DNA of 64,000 nucleotides from NCBI RefSeq assembly GCF_009363615.1, contig NZ_CP045384.1:928501-992500 (forward strand). Reading direction: 5' to 3'. Positions 36,201-43,238 of the stretch are shown here, in pieces; within the stretch, counting starts at the first letter, position 1, and the number at the start of each line of letters is the position of its first letter. Source of the stretch: Ruegeria sp. THAF33. GTDB taxonomy: Bacteria; Pseudomonadota; Alphaproteobacteria; Rhodobacterales; Rhodobacteraceae. The notes beneath the pieces were generated by a model, which saw only the letters and a list, made by a program, of their open reading frames with translations, was not told the origin of the DNA and did not search any database. Position numbers and translations under genes: made by a program.

Positions 36201-37597
36201 TTTCGGGTGCTTTTTGTGACTCCACCAAGATCGTGCTGCGGTGAACGCGTACAAACACGAATTCCGAGGAACGGACGAGAGCTGTGCGGTTCCGTATGGG
36301 ACGGGCAGTGGACATTCTGTTCAACATCCAGCCCCATGAACTTCAGATATCCGAGGTAACCCGCGTCCCGTAGGGCAATCAGTGCCAACAAAACGCCGCT
36401 CGACCCGGTCAAAAGATCTGTCGATTGAAACGTCTTCCAGCCTGCGCCGATCGCGGGGAGCCCGTCCGGGCTCAATTCCCGTTCAACGAGGGACAAAAGC
36501 CGTTCGGCGTGCTTTTCGATCAGAGGATCGACGTCTGCTTTGGGAAAAAGCGATCGAATGGCAAGGGCCATCACGACAATTCCGGCATCGCCATGGCAAA
36601 GCCCGCCATCATTGATACCCGTCTCACGAAAAGGTCTGTCGACGCAGGATACCAGAACCCGCGATGCGACATCGCGTATTTCGTCCTCCATCCCCACCAG
36701 CCTCGCCGCCGCGAGCGCGGTGTATATGATGCCAAGGTCGCCATAACACCATGCAAGACGTGACGGTACCTCCCAGGCATGACTGAGCGCTGACATGCAG
36801 GGAAAGCAGGATGACAGGCCGCTGTCTGAAAATGCGCCCCGGTGCGAAAGGAGAAACAGGACCGCGTCTTTGAGGTCTTCGATGTGTCGCGGCGTGAACG
36901 CGTGCCGCCGACCCAGGCGGGCCAGAGCCAGAACGGCGCCGGGAGAACCATGCGCCAGCCCCATGTTGACGAGGTGCCGCGTTGTTTTCCGGGGGCCGGT
37001 CTCGTCTTCCGGAGAGGAAAAAGGTTCTGTCCACGCAAGCCCCCGTTCTGTGCGTGCCGAGTGCCTCCAAAGCTCCGCCGCCAAACGCAGGCACAGCGAC
37101 TTTCCCCCAAGACGGGCCGTCCGGGATTTCGGTTCGCACAGAAATACGGATATACCCGCAAGACCGGACACGTGATCGAAGTGCCCCATCCAGGGGGCTT
37201 CGAGAAGGCGTTGCGCAACCGAACGCAGGGCACGGTCAAGCGCCAGTTGCGCTTCGGGATCGTGTGGATTGGCGTCCAGAGCATGACAGGCCAGCAACCC
37301 AAGGCCGGCGCGGCCATCGAACAGAGAAACAGGGGCTCCGCGCAGGTCTCGGTCGCAAGCCCAGATGGTCGCAAGGCGACCTGACGCGGCGGATCGCACG
37401 CGATCATCCTTCAGAAACTTGTCTGCCGCCAGCAATGCCAGCGCCTCTCCGGCGACGGCGCTTCCCAGTCCGATTGCATCAGTTCTGATCGGGGCCGCAG
37501 CAATCGACCCTGCAATGGACTGTATTGCCGCATCAATCCGCGTTGTCGAAATAGACATGGAACAAAACAATTTTCCCCGCCAAACGGGATTTGTCAT
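33269..37597 (-). CDS. LanC-LanB fusion: class I lanthipeptide cyclase plus dehydratase
   Basis: The 1442-residue protein joins two enzymes. Residues ~15-420 are a LanC-type cyclase: GLAHGSPG (His216), WCYGD (Cys284) and LCHG (Cys334/His335) supply the zinc ligands and acid/base residue. Residues ~440-1110 are a LanB glutamylation domain (RPFLGIRVC; RPTPFGAFA at 525-533, close to the family's RxTPFGLFAG). Residues ~1150-1442 are the elimination domain (FFVRYADPELELRLR near 1217; HMSINR near 1405). LanB adds glutamate from tRNA to Ser/Thr and eliminates it; LanC adds Cys thiols. The usual order is separate lanB and lanC genes. Here lanC comes first in one chain. It starts right after the precursor stop. 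A later ATG at 37558 is possible. Confidence 0.88.
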   Translation of the reverse strand: MTNPVWRGKLFCSMSISTTRIDAAIQSIAGSIAAAPIRTDAIGLGSAVAGEALALLAADKFLKDDRVRSAASGRLATIWACDRDLRGAPVSLFDGRAGLGLLACHALDANPHDPEAQLALDRALRSVAQRLLEAPWMGHFDHVSGLAGISVFLCEPKSRTARLGGKSLCLRLAAELWRHSARTERGLAWTEPFSSPEDETGPRKTTRHLVNMGLAHGSPGAVLALARLGRRHAFTPRHIEDLKDAVLFLLSHRGAFSDSGLSSCFPCMSALSHAWEVPSRLAWCYGDLGIIYTALAAARLVGMEDEIRDVASRVLVSCVDRPFRETGINDGGLCHGDAGIVVMALAIRSLFPKADVDPLIEKHAERLLSLVERELSPDGLPAIGAGWKTFQSTDLLTGSSGVLLALIALRDAGYLGYLKFMGLDVEQNVHCPSHTEPHSSRPFLGIRVCTRSPQHDLGGVTKSTRKKDLEKRASDLIRDPAFALSLFIARPGFFSKVMRELEKGEDLSPTVLGTLYRFVYRMCFRPTPFGAFAAVGTAIPVAGKDIVTVADHHLDMDLDCGFLSHIAAGLAETQSTRVRCNPSAWWEQDVLHWITNGDLDGPWNHEQIIAAADSDLAEFIFDVDSVPISDLETALKDRPFKSAVTISDLCRSEALIPQKDPILLGHDATARTLKRLERDMTARQKRGLAALGHALDAAREIPSMIALKQLGRTADSFAPGWRGDFLHVDAHCVGTLETPLRAVQALTDAWNILEKIGFRVPKPNRFLEFERRFLDRYGDRAVLLGQAVDAESGLAYLGMPLRMDFVTGTESSSDAPRQNLQEFPLEPDWDARKWVLCAQDIEILHARNTDQAPFAIQDGVLLSKVGRSSGHNPVWTAYPEGIFPGGPKAIFGRFSRRNQLIADALMQHSPKREEDSTIVEADILCATDPRSSNILRRASLSRYVIEILGDSGLPSEQRIPLHDLWIRHDGSRFRLFWGSQGVEVIPQLHAAHQSPPGAPAVYLLLIDIATHMRQPSVIWSWQSQSNRNRLPRVCAGNVVLAPQRWRLCIPTEVIRSGKAEFWLEANRQKLELPRYVAPTDEASDMATPWDLDNPFSTANLIKTLKKGPLSICEYLPAPEDWWIDSPHGRLASELVYAPAKPVYTSFVDYDANPTAWQPLGHGTDEAGSWLYLRLFGDAIKLEQFLKLQSNRLTLWQKRTLIENWFFVRYADPELELRLRIKFSNDQDRVLKNRVLVHLQKTAGGLVDRFLVDEYLPETARYGGELGLGACERIFGADSIAALNVLDDPKIGRSRRWMASAASIDALFEDLELPTGVRLAISERCSQNYGGGPASRRIARRATGKEWKSACVVLSELGVGKGIHSRPSRWNARAARLYPDIGLLQREEQDGRLGNSLADVLGSLAHMSINRILHWGTAAEEAVIHEALCRHYRTKLNHGWKSP

Positions 37598-37990
37598 TCA
37601 GCAGGCGTTTGGATGGCACCCTTTGCTGCTGGCACGGATGCTGCACCAATTCTTGCAGCAATTCTTGGCCCAACTGAACGTGCGGCGCGTCGGAGCGCCG
37701 ACGCTGCCGGCGTCAACGAAGCCGAAGGCAGGACCGGTGGACGTGGGATTGAAATCAGAAGAATGATTACCCAGCTCGCCCAGGGATTCGATGGATGTCA
37801 AAAGCGCGTCCACGCGATGTTCGACGGTTTCCAGCCTGTCTTCCGGGCCTGGTTCCATGACGCGCATCAACTGGTCGAGGCGCTGCTCGATCGCGGTCAG
37901 CCTGTCATCGACAGACCGGCATTCCGGATCTGTCTTTTCGCTTTCGGTATAATCGTGTTCTTTGCGATTGTCGTTTTCGTCAGCACTCAT
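37598..37990 (-). CDS. Lanthipeptide precursor peptide candidate
   Basis: The 130-residue precursor has a charged leader with two helical copies of a DRLxxxExRxDxL unit (about 30-41 and 52-63) and a C-terminal segment with five Cys (111, 112, 116, 125, 130) and Ser/Thr at 96, 101, 104, 106, 117, 121 and 122. It ends ...CHPNAC. Cys is otherwise almost absent (only Cys24). This leader/core split, together with position directly upstream of LanC-LanB (stop and start touch as TGAATG), supports a lanthipeptide. The leader is longer than usual for class I and lacks a clear FNLD box; DFNP at 79-82 is the nearest. The cleavage site is unknown. GGAGAGAG precedes the ATG. Confidence 0.75.
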   Translation of the reverse strand: MSADENDNRKEHDYTESEKTDPECRSVDDRLTAIEQRLDQLMRVMEPGPEDRLETVEHRVDALLTSIESLGELGNHSSDFNPTSTGPAFGFVDAGSVGAPTRRTFSWAKNCCKNWCSIRASSKGCHPNAC

Positions 37991-38067
37991 TTCTCTCTCC
38001 GGAATCTGAGGTGGTCGAATAGTCGACTTGAGACCGCCTGTGGAAAAACGTGTCGTTCAAATATCAA

Positions 38068-38084
38068 CTCCGATGGAATCGGAG
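38068..38084. promoter_or_regulatory. Perfect palindrome in the precursor 5' leader
   Basis: CTCCGAT-GGA-ATCGGAG, 7-base arms with a 3-base centre, 78 bases upstream of the precursor ATG and just downstream of the candidate promoter. It may be an operator or an RNA hairpin. No matching copy was noticed elsewhere in the window. Confidence 0.4.
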
Positions 38085-38107
38085 CGTCTTTGTAATGAGA
38101 GATTTCA

Positions 38108-38136
38108 ATAATATACGAAAATGACCGTTTTGTCAT
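38108..38136 (-). promoter_or_regulatory. Candidate promoter of the lanthipeptide genes
   Basis: Minus-strand ATGACA (complement of 38131-38136) and TATTAT (complement of 38108-38113) with a 17-base spacer, in a distinctly AT-rich patch. It would give an untranslated leader of about 110 bases carrying the palindrome. The rest of the gap (38137-38244) shows nothing else. Confidence 0.4.
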
Positions 38137-38244
38137 GGAGCCGTCAGAACAGCGCGCGGATACCTTGATGGCATTGCCCGCGATGCATGAGCCGGTTTCA
38201 GGCAGGCGAACCGGCGCGGTCCGCCTTGCCGACGGTTCTGTGCG

Positions 38245-38916
38245 TCAGCCGTTGTCCGCTTCTTTCAGCCCCTCGATCTGCAAATCGAACCCGGCCTGAA
38301 TATGGGCGGTAAAGGTTTCCAGTGCTTCTGTCACGTCTCCGGTTTCAATCGCGTCGACAAGCGCCTGATGATCACCCAGAGACTGTGAAATGTCGACATT
38401 TTCGATGGCGGAAAACAGGTGAAAGGCCATGGCCTTGCCCCAGATCATGTCGAACATGTCCAGTAGGAATTTGTTTCCCGCTTCAACCATGAAGGCGCGG
38501 TGAATGCGCCGATTGGCAATGAAATAATCGCGCGTCGTGGGGTTGGTCAGATTTTCCTCACGACGAATCAGCTCGCGCAAACCCTCCAGAACTGCGGGGT
38601 CTGCGTGGGCCGCAAGAATCCGGGCGGCCTGACCTTCGATTGCGGCGCGGGCCTGATACAGTTGCCGGACTTCGGCTTGATCCATGCGTGCCAGCCGGAA
38701 ACCACCGCTTGCGGCGACTTCCAGAACCCCTTCGGTTTCCAGCCGCATTAGGGCTTCGCGAACCGGGGTTCGGCTGATGTTCAGTTCCGCTGCCAGCTTT
38801 TCCTGAACCAATCGATCTTCTGCAGAGATTTCGCGGCTCATTATGGCTTCGACCAACTGATCATAAACCTCGTCCGCCAGTCGTCTGCGCTGTGTTTTTA
38901 TCTGTTTCAGAGCCAC
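38245..38916 (-). CDS. GntR family (FCD/FadR type) transcriptional regulator
   Basis: This 223-residue repressor has an N-terminal winged helix (RRLADEVYDQLVEAIMSREI ... NISRTPVREALMRLETEGVL) and a C-terminal all-helical FCD domain, with the ligand/metal residues in ARAAIEGQAARI, RRIHRAFM and DHQALVDAI. It is divergent from the glxBCD operon. An operator-like element (38942-38956) lies just upstream of its own start and a stronger one (39005-39019) before glxB, so it probably represses itself and the amine-use regulon. The inducer is unknown, perhaps a gamma-glutamyl amide or amine of the pathway. Confidence 0.9.
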   Translation of the reverse strand: MALKQIKTQRRRLADEVYDQLVEAIMSREISAEDRLVQEKLAAELNISRTPVREALMRLETEGVLEVAASGGFRLARMDQAEVRQLYQARAAIEGQAARILAAHADPAVLEGLRELIRREENLTNPTTRDYFIANRRIHRAFMVEAGNKFLLDMFDMIWGKAMAFHLFSAIENVDISQSLGDHQALVDAIETGDVTEALETFTAHIQAGFDLQIEGLKEADNG

Positions 38917-38941
38917 TCAGAGCCTCTCTTTCCGTGTTTTG

Positions 38942-38956
38942 TGAATTCTGTATTCA
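38942..38956. promoter_or_regulatory. GntR-type operator upstream of gntR
   Basis: TGAATTCTGTATTCA, one member of the repeated motif TGWATWCTGTATWCA. It lies 26 bases before the regulator start, which suggests autoregulation. Confidence 0.55.
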
Positions 38957-39004
38957 AAAAAGCATCTGGTGCCAAGGCGAATGGGCTTGCTATTGTCCGT
39001 GTAC

Positions 39005-39019
39005 TGTATACAGTATACA
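39005..39019. promoter_or_regulatory. GntR-type operator upstream of glxB
   Basis: TGTATACAGTATACA, close to a perfect palindrome, embedded in TACTGTATACAGTA. It is 26 bases before the glxB start, in a position to block transcription of the glx operon. Confidence 0.7.
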
Positions 39020-39044
39020 GACGCAGTTTAACAGGGAGCTCTTC

Positions 39045-39989
39045 ATGTGTGGAATCGCTGGAAGGATTCTTACCGCACCCGGGCAGGTCGGGGCGGACCT
39101 GGTAGACCTGATGGATGCGCAGGAACACCGTGGCGCAGACAGCACCGGGTTTGCAGTTTATGGGCCGCCACGAGACACCGGATATGTTTTACGAGGGATG
39201 GGATTTGACAAATCCCGGCAGGATGCTGACCTGAATGCGTTTGAGGCGGTGTTGAAGGATCACAGCTCTGGCTTTCTGTCCGATCCGAAGATCGTAACCG
39301 ATGAGAACCGGCACTATTGCTTTCGCGCGGAAATCTCGGACCCGACTGATTTGCAGGCCTGGGTGCGGGATGCAGATGAGCTGACGGACCGGTTCGAAGT
39401 GCAGTCCTGCGGCCGTAGTCTTGAGATCATCAAGGATATCGGCGGGGCCGAAGCGGTTGCCGATAAGCATGGCGTGCGCGACATGATCGGCACCCATGGT
39501 CTTGGCCACGCGCGGCTTGCGACGGAAAGCTCGGTTCTGCCCAACGCTTCACACCCGTTCTGGGCGCGGCCATTTTCGGATGTGGCGATCGTGCATAACG
39601 GCCAGATCACCGACTATTTCACTTGGCGCGACAAGTTGAGCCGAAAGGGCTATCGCTTTCTTACCGAGAATGACAGCGAGTTGATTGCGGTCTGGGTCAG
39701 TGACCAGATGAAAGCGGGCCTGACGATGGAACAGGCGCTGAAAAAGTCGATTACCTCTATCGACGGGGTATTCACCTACATGATCGCAACGCCGGACGGG
39801 ATTGGATTTGCCAAGGATCGGTTCGCGATGAAGCCGCTGGTGGTGGTCAATCGCAATGGGGATCTGGCCGCCGCGACCGAAGAACAGGCTGTTCGTCGCG
39901 TGATGGCCGAGGAATGCGACGTTATCAACTATGATGGCCCATCGCTGACCGGCATCTGGGGTGTCGGCAACCGGAGCCTGGCAGCATGA
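39045..39989 (+). CDS. glxB: GlxB / N-methylglutamate synthase subunit A-like amidotransferase
   Basis: This class II glutamine amidotransferase of 314 residues keeps the N-terminal nucleophile Cys2 (MCGIAGRI) after Met removal, plus EHRGADSTG, GHARLAT and VHNGQITDY, as in the GltB/PurF N-terminal domain. With GlxC and GlxD it makes up a split glutamate-synthase-like enzyme; the homologous MgsABC makes N-methylglutamate from glutamate and methylamine in the methylamine pathway. GGGAG precedes the ATG at 39045. The stop overlaps the glxC start (ATGA). Under the operator at 39005. Confidence 0.88.
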   Translation: MCGIAGRILTAPGQVGADLVDLMDAQEHRGADSTGFAVYGPPRDTGYVLRGMGFDKSRQDADLNAFEAVLKDHSSGFLSDPKIVTDENRHYCFRAEISDPTDLQAWVRDADELTDRFEVQSCGRSLEIIKDIGGAEAVADKHGVRDMIGTHGLGHARLATESSVLPNASHPFWARPFSDVAIVHNGQITDYFTWRDKLSRKGYRFLTENDSELIAVWVSDQMKAGLTMEQALKKSITSIDGVFTYMIATPDGIGFAKDRFAMKPLVVVNRNGDLAAATEEQAVRRVMAEECDVINYDGPSLTGIWGVGNRSLAA

Positions 39990-40699
39990 GCGAGGTAGCA
40001 AGACAGATGGATGAAATCGTCATCGAAGTCGGCAAGCGGCACATTCGTGAGGTGAACCGGGATATCATGGCAGCCTGCGCATCTGGACGGCCGATCCGGG
40101 TTGTCGATACGCTGTCGCGACACAATCTGGGCGTGGGCCTTCCGGATAATGTGGACATCACTTTCGAAGGTTCGGTGGGATACTATTGCGGTGGACTGAA
40201 CACTGGCGCCAACATCTCCATCGAACGCAATTGCGGGTGGGCCGTGGGCGAAGGGATGGCCAAGGGTCACATCACTGTCGGTGGCTATGCGGGCATGTCC
40301 TGCGGGGCGGCGATGATTGGCGGCACCATTCATGTCAAAGGTGATGCCGGGCCGCGTGTCGGTGTTGCCATGAAGGGCGGCAACATCGTGGTCGAGGGCA
40401 AGATCGGATACCAATCCGGTTTCATGGCGCATGCGGGCCGCATCATTGCGCTGGGCGGTGCGGGTGAATCCTGTGCGGACGCGTTGTGGCAAGGCGAGGT
40501 TTGGGTCGCAGGCGAAGTCGACAGTCTGGGTGTGGACGTCTCGGTGATCGAACCCACTGCCGAAGAGGTGGCCGAGGTCGATGCGATCCTAGACCCTCTG
40601 GGGCTTGTCGACAGCTCTCGTAACTGGCGCAAAATGGTCTCTGGCCAGCGCCTTTGGTATTTTGAAAGCAGGGACGCAAGCGCATGGCTCATGATCTGA
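39986..40699 (+). CDS. glxC: GlxC / GXGXG-motif subunit
   Basis: This 237-residue protein folds as the right-handed beta-helix that forms the C-terminal domain of glutamate synthase: repeated Gly motifs such as GSVGYYCGGLNTGANISIE, GGYAGMSCGAAMIGG and GYQSGFMAHAG. It is structural in GltB and a separate subunit in GlxC/MgsB. Four bases overlap glxB, and the 3' end overlaps glxD by 16 bases, so the three subunits are probably made together. Confidence 0.88.
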   Translation: MSEVARQMDEIVIEVGKRHIREVNRDIMAACASGRPIRVVDTLSRHNLGVGLPDNVDITFEGSVGYYCGGLNTGANISIERNCGWAVGEGMAKGHITVGGYAGMSCGAAMIGGTIHVKGDAGPRVGVAMKGGNIVVEGKIGYQSGFMAHAGRIIALGGAGESCADALWQGEVWVAGEVDSLGVDVSVIEPTAEEVAEVDAILDPLGLVDSSRNWRKMVSGQRLWYFESRDASAWLMI

Positions 40700-42108
40700 G
40701 TAAACCTTATGACTACCCGTTCGAAGTCGCGTCAGAGGAAGAAATACGGTTCCGCGACGCAGGCGCGGTCGATGGGCGACCGGCTGGTGTGCCTTCGTCT
40801 TATGATGAAGGGGGATCAACCCGCTGGACGCCCGAAGCGATATCGGAAGTTCACGCTTTGGCGCAGCTTGGGCGGTATCAGGTGCGTGGCTACAACACGT
40901 TCAACAAGCAGTTGCCGACATTCGACGATCTGACATTTGTCCCGGCGACGATGACCCGCCTGCCGCTGGAAGGATACCGCGAAAGCTGCGATACGACGAC
41001 GGTTCTGGGCGGCGGGCGCGGATTGGTGGAACGGCCACTGGAACTGAAAATCCCGATCTATATCGCATCGATGTCTTTCGGCGCGCTCTCGGCCTCGGCC
41101 AAGGCGTCGCTTGGTTATGGTGCCTCGAAGGTGGGCACCATGACCTGCACCGGCGAAGGCGGCATGCTGGAAGAGGAGCGCGAAGCCTCCCAACGCCTGC
41201 TCTACCAGATGTCGCCCGCCCGCTATGGGGTCGATCTGGATCACCTGCGCCGCGCCGATGCGCTTGAACTGGTGGTCGGGCAGGGGGCCAAACCGGGCAC
41301 CGGCGGTCTGTTGCTGGGTATGAAGGTCAGCCCGCGGGTCAGCGAAATGCGAACTTTGCCCGAAGGGGTCGATCAGCGATCCACTATCCGGCATCCTGAT
41401 TTCCTTGGGGCTGACGATCTGGCCGTCAAAATCGAGGAATTGCGCATCGCCACGAACTATCAGGTGCCGATCTTCATCAAGATGGGGGCCACGCGGCCGC
41501 GGTTCGACGTGGCCGTGGCTGCAAAGGCGGGCGCGGATGTGGTCGTGGTGGACGGGGCCGAGGGCGGCACCGGTGCGTCACCCGAGTTGCTGCTGAATCA
41601 CACGGGCATACCGACCATGAGTGCCATACGCGCGGCACGCGAAGCGTTGGATGAGTGCGGGATGAGCGGCAAGGTCTCGCTTGTCGCCGCGGGGGGTATT
41701 CGATCAGGTGTGGACGCGGCCAAGTGTCTGGCGCTTGGGGCGGATGCTGTCATGATCGGGAATGCCGCGATGGTCGCGCTGGGATGCAATACTCCCAGAT
41801 ATCTGGACGATTACCAGGCGCTGGGAACATCGCCGGGGGCGTGTCATCACTGCCATACGGGCCGTTGCCCGGTTGGGATCGCAACGCAGGATCCTGACCT
41901 TGAGGCGCGAATGAACCCGCATGCAGGTGCAGAGCGCGTCGCGCGGTATCTGACCGCGATGACAATGGAGATCACGGCGCTTGCCAAGGCCTGCGGCAAA
42001 TCTTCGGTGCACAATCTGGAAACCGAAGATCTGCGCGCGCTCAGCTTTCAGGCCTCGGCCTTTACCGGCGTCAAGATGGCGGGCATCGACCGGGCCTTCG
42101 ACTGGTGA
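40684..42108 (+). CDS. glxD: GlxD / FMN-binding glutamate-synthase-type subunit
   Basis: The 474-residue TIM-barrel subunit carries FMN (VVDGAEGGTGASP, AAGGIRSG and GADAVMIGNAAM) and the 3Fe-4S cysteines GACHHCHTGRCPVG. It is the synthase half of the GlxBCD/MgsABC enzyme. Glutamate synthases take electrons and transfer ammonia (or methylamine) to 2-oxoglutarate or glutamate. Here the subunit is linked with a gamma-glutamyl ligase and amine oxidase, in keeping with amine metabolism. The stop overlaps the GTG start of the amidotransferase (GTGA). Confidence 0.88.
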   Translation: MAHDLSKPYDYPFEVASEEEIRFRDAGAVDGRPAGVPSSYDEGGSTRWTPEAISEVHALAQLGRYQVRGYNTFNKQLPTFDDLTFVPATMTRLPLEGYRESCDTTTVLGGGRGLVERPLELKIPIYIASMSFGALSASAKASLGYGASKVGTMTCTGEGGMLEEEREASQRLLYQMSPARYGVDLDHLRRADALELVVGQGAKPGTGGLLLGMKVSPRVSEMRTLPEGVDQRSTIRHPDFLGADDLAVKIEELRIATNYQVPIFIKMGATRPRFDVAVAAKAGADVVVVDGAEGGTGASPELLLNHTGIPTMSAIRAAREALDECGMSGKVSLVAAGGIRSGVDAAKCLALGADAVMIGNAAMVALGCNTPRYLDDYQALGTSPGACHHCHTGRCPVGIATQDPDLEARMNPHAGAERVARYLTAMTMEITALAKACGKSSVHNLETEDLRALSFQASAFTGVKMAGIDRAFDW

Positions 42109-42800
42109 GGATCGCGCTTCTTGAGTTGACCCTTCATCCATTGCCGCTGCTTGAGGGGCTGCCGCGTACGGCCCAGCAGATCCGCGCATGGCTTGAACCA
42201 CATCTGCCCGAAGCCCGATTTTCCACGGTGGATGTGGTCGACGGCGAGGCATTGCCTCAGCTCGGGGATTTTGATGGGGTTGTCGTCGGAGGGTCCGAAT
42301 TCGGCGTCTATGATGACACGGAGTGGATGCGGCCCCTTCGCGATTTCCTGGAGTTGTGCCGGGACCATGCCAAGCCGGTCTTTGGCATCTGCTTTGGTCA
42401 TCAGATCATGGCGGATGTCTATGGCGGCAAAGCCGAGAAGGCCGAGATCGGCAATGTCGTCGGCGCGCGAGGCTTTGACTATGGCGGGAGCAGCGTTGAT
42501 GCCTTTGTCTGGCATCAGGATCAGGTCACGCAGGTTCCGCCTTCGGCGCGGGTGACAGGGTCGGCGGATCACTGCCCGGTAGGGGCCTTGGATTATGATT
42601 TCCCGGCCCGTTCCGTGCAATTCCACCCCGAATACCGGGCAAGCCATCTGCGTGAATTGTTCGTGCGCGGGCGCGACGTGTTCCTTGCACCGCAAGAGGC
42701 GGATGAGGGGCTGGCCTCGATTGAAATGGCACATGTGCCGAAGGATCTGGCCGCCGCGCAGACGGTTGACTTGTTTCGCAAGGCCTGCGGTCGGCCGTAA
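42105..42800 (+). CDS. Class I glutamine amidotransferase / gamma-glutamyl hydrolase candidate
   Basis: The 231-residue GATase1-fold protein starts at a GTG that overlaps the glxD stop. It shows nucleophile Cys in GICFGHQ, the His in QFHPEY and the Glu two residues later. Homologues act as PuuD-type gamma-glutamyl hydrolases or as stand-alone amidotransferases. In this operon release of glutamate from a gamma-glutamyl intermediate is the most likely role, but the sequence alone cannot separate the options. Confidence 0.78.
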   Translation: MRIALLELTLHPLPLLEGLPRTAQQIRAWLEPHLPEARFSTVDVVDGEALPQLGDFDGVVVGGSEFGVYDDTEWMRPLRDFLELCRDHAKPVFGICFGHQIMADVYGGKAEKAEIGNVVGARGFDYGGSSVDAFVWHQDQVTQVPPSARVTGSADHCPVGALDYDFPARSVQFHPEYRASHLRELFVRGRDVFLAPQEADEGLASIEMAHVPKDLAAAQTVDLFRKACGRP

Positions 42801-42848
42801 GACCTGAAAACCCGCTTGATCCTGATCAATTCCGGCTTTGAAACGCTG

Positions 42849-42863
42849 TGTATACTGTATCCA
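42849..42863. promoter_or_regulatory. GntR-type operator upstream of the DUF6455-like gene
   Basis: TGTATACTGTATCCA, one mismatch to the motif shared with 39005, 44409 and 51215. It lies 25 bases before the ATG at 42888. Confidence 0.55.
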
Positions 42864-42887
42864 TAACATGGTGGAGGAGGCCGTGAG

Positions 42888-43238
42888 ATGTCGGGATACA
42901 CAGATTTCTTTCAGAAAATAGCACGGATTGTCAGTACACCTCGGGATGAAAACCTGAGTGACCGAGAGCTTTCGGACCTCGGCTTGTCCCGCGCGGATCT
43001 GGCCATGTTGCGATCGGGTGCACCACAGGCACGAGAGCGTATACTCGCCATGGCCGGACAATTCGGACTGACCGAGGCAGACCTGAACGCGCACCCCGAG
43101 CTGGGATTGGAACTGGCGGAAAAATGCGGGCACTGCCTTCAGGCCGAAACCTGCCGTGACGCAATTCGGGCGGGCGCGCGTCTTCCCCAGGGCAAATGCC
43201 CGAATGCTGGAATTTATCGCGCCCTCCTGGATGGTTAG
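42888..43238 (+). CDS. Small Cys-containing protein (DUF6455-like)
   Basis: The 116-residue soluble protein has a DUF1127-like opening (ENLSDRELSDLGLSRADL), then a C-terminal part with CGHC, a lone Cys about six residues later, and KCPNA, spaced for a metal or cluster site. I believe this is DUF6455, small proteins of Rhodobacteraceae with unknown role. It carries its own GntR-type operator, so it belongs to the regulon. Its stop overlaps the convergent oxidase gene by 4 bases. Confidence 0.6.
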   Translation: MSGYTDFFQKIARIVSTPRDENLSDRELSDLGLSRADLAMLRSGAPQARERILAMAGQFGLTEADLNAHPELGLELAEKCGHCLQAETCRDAIRAGARLPQGKCPNAGIYRALLDG

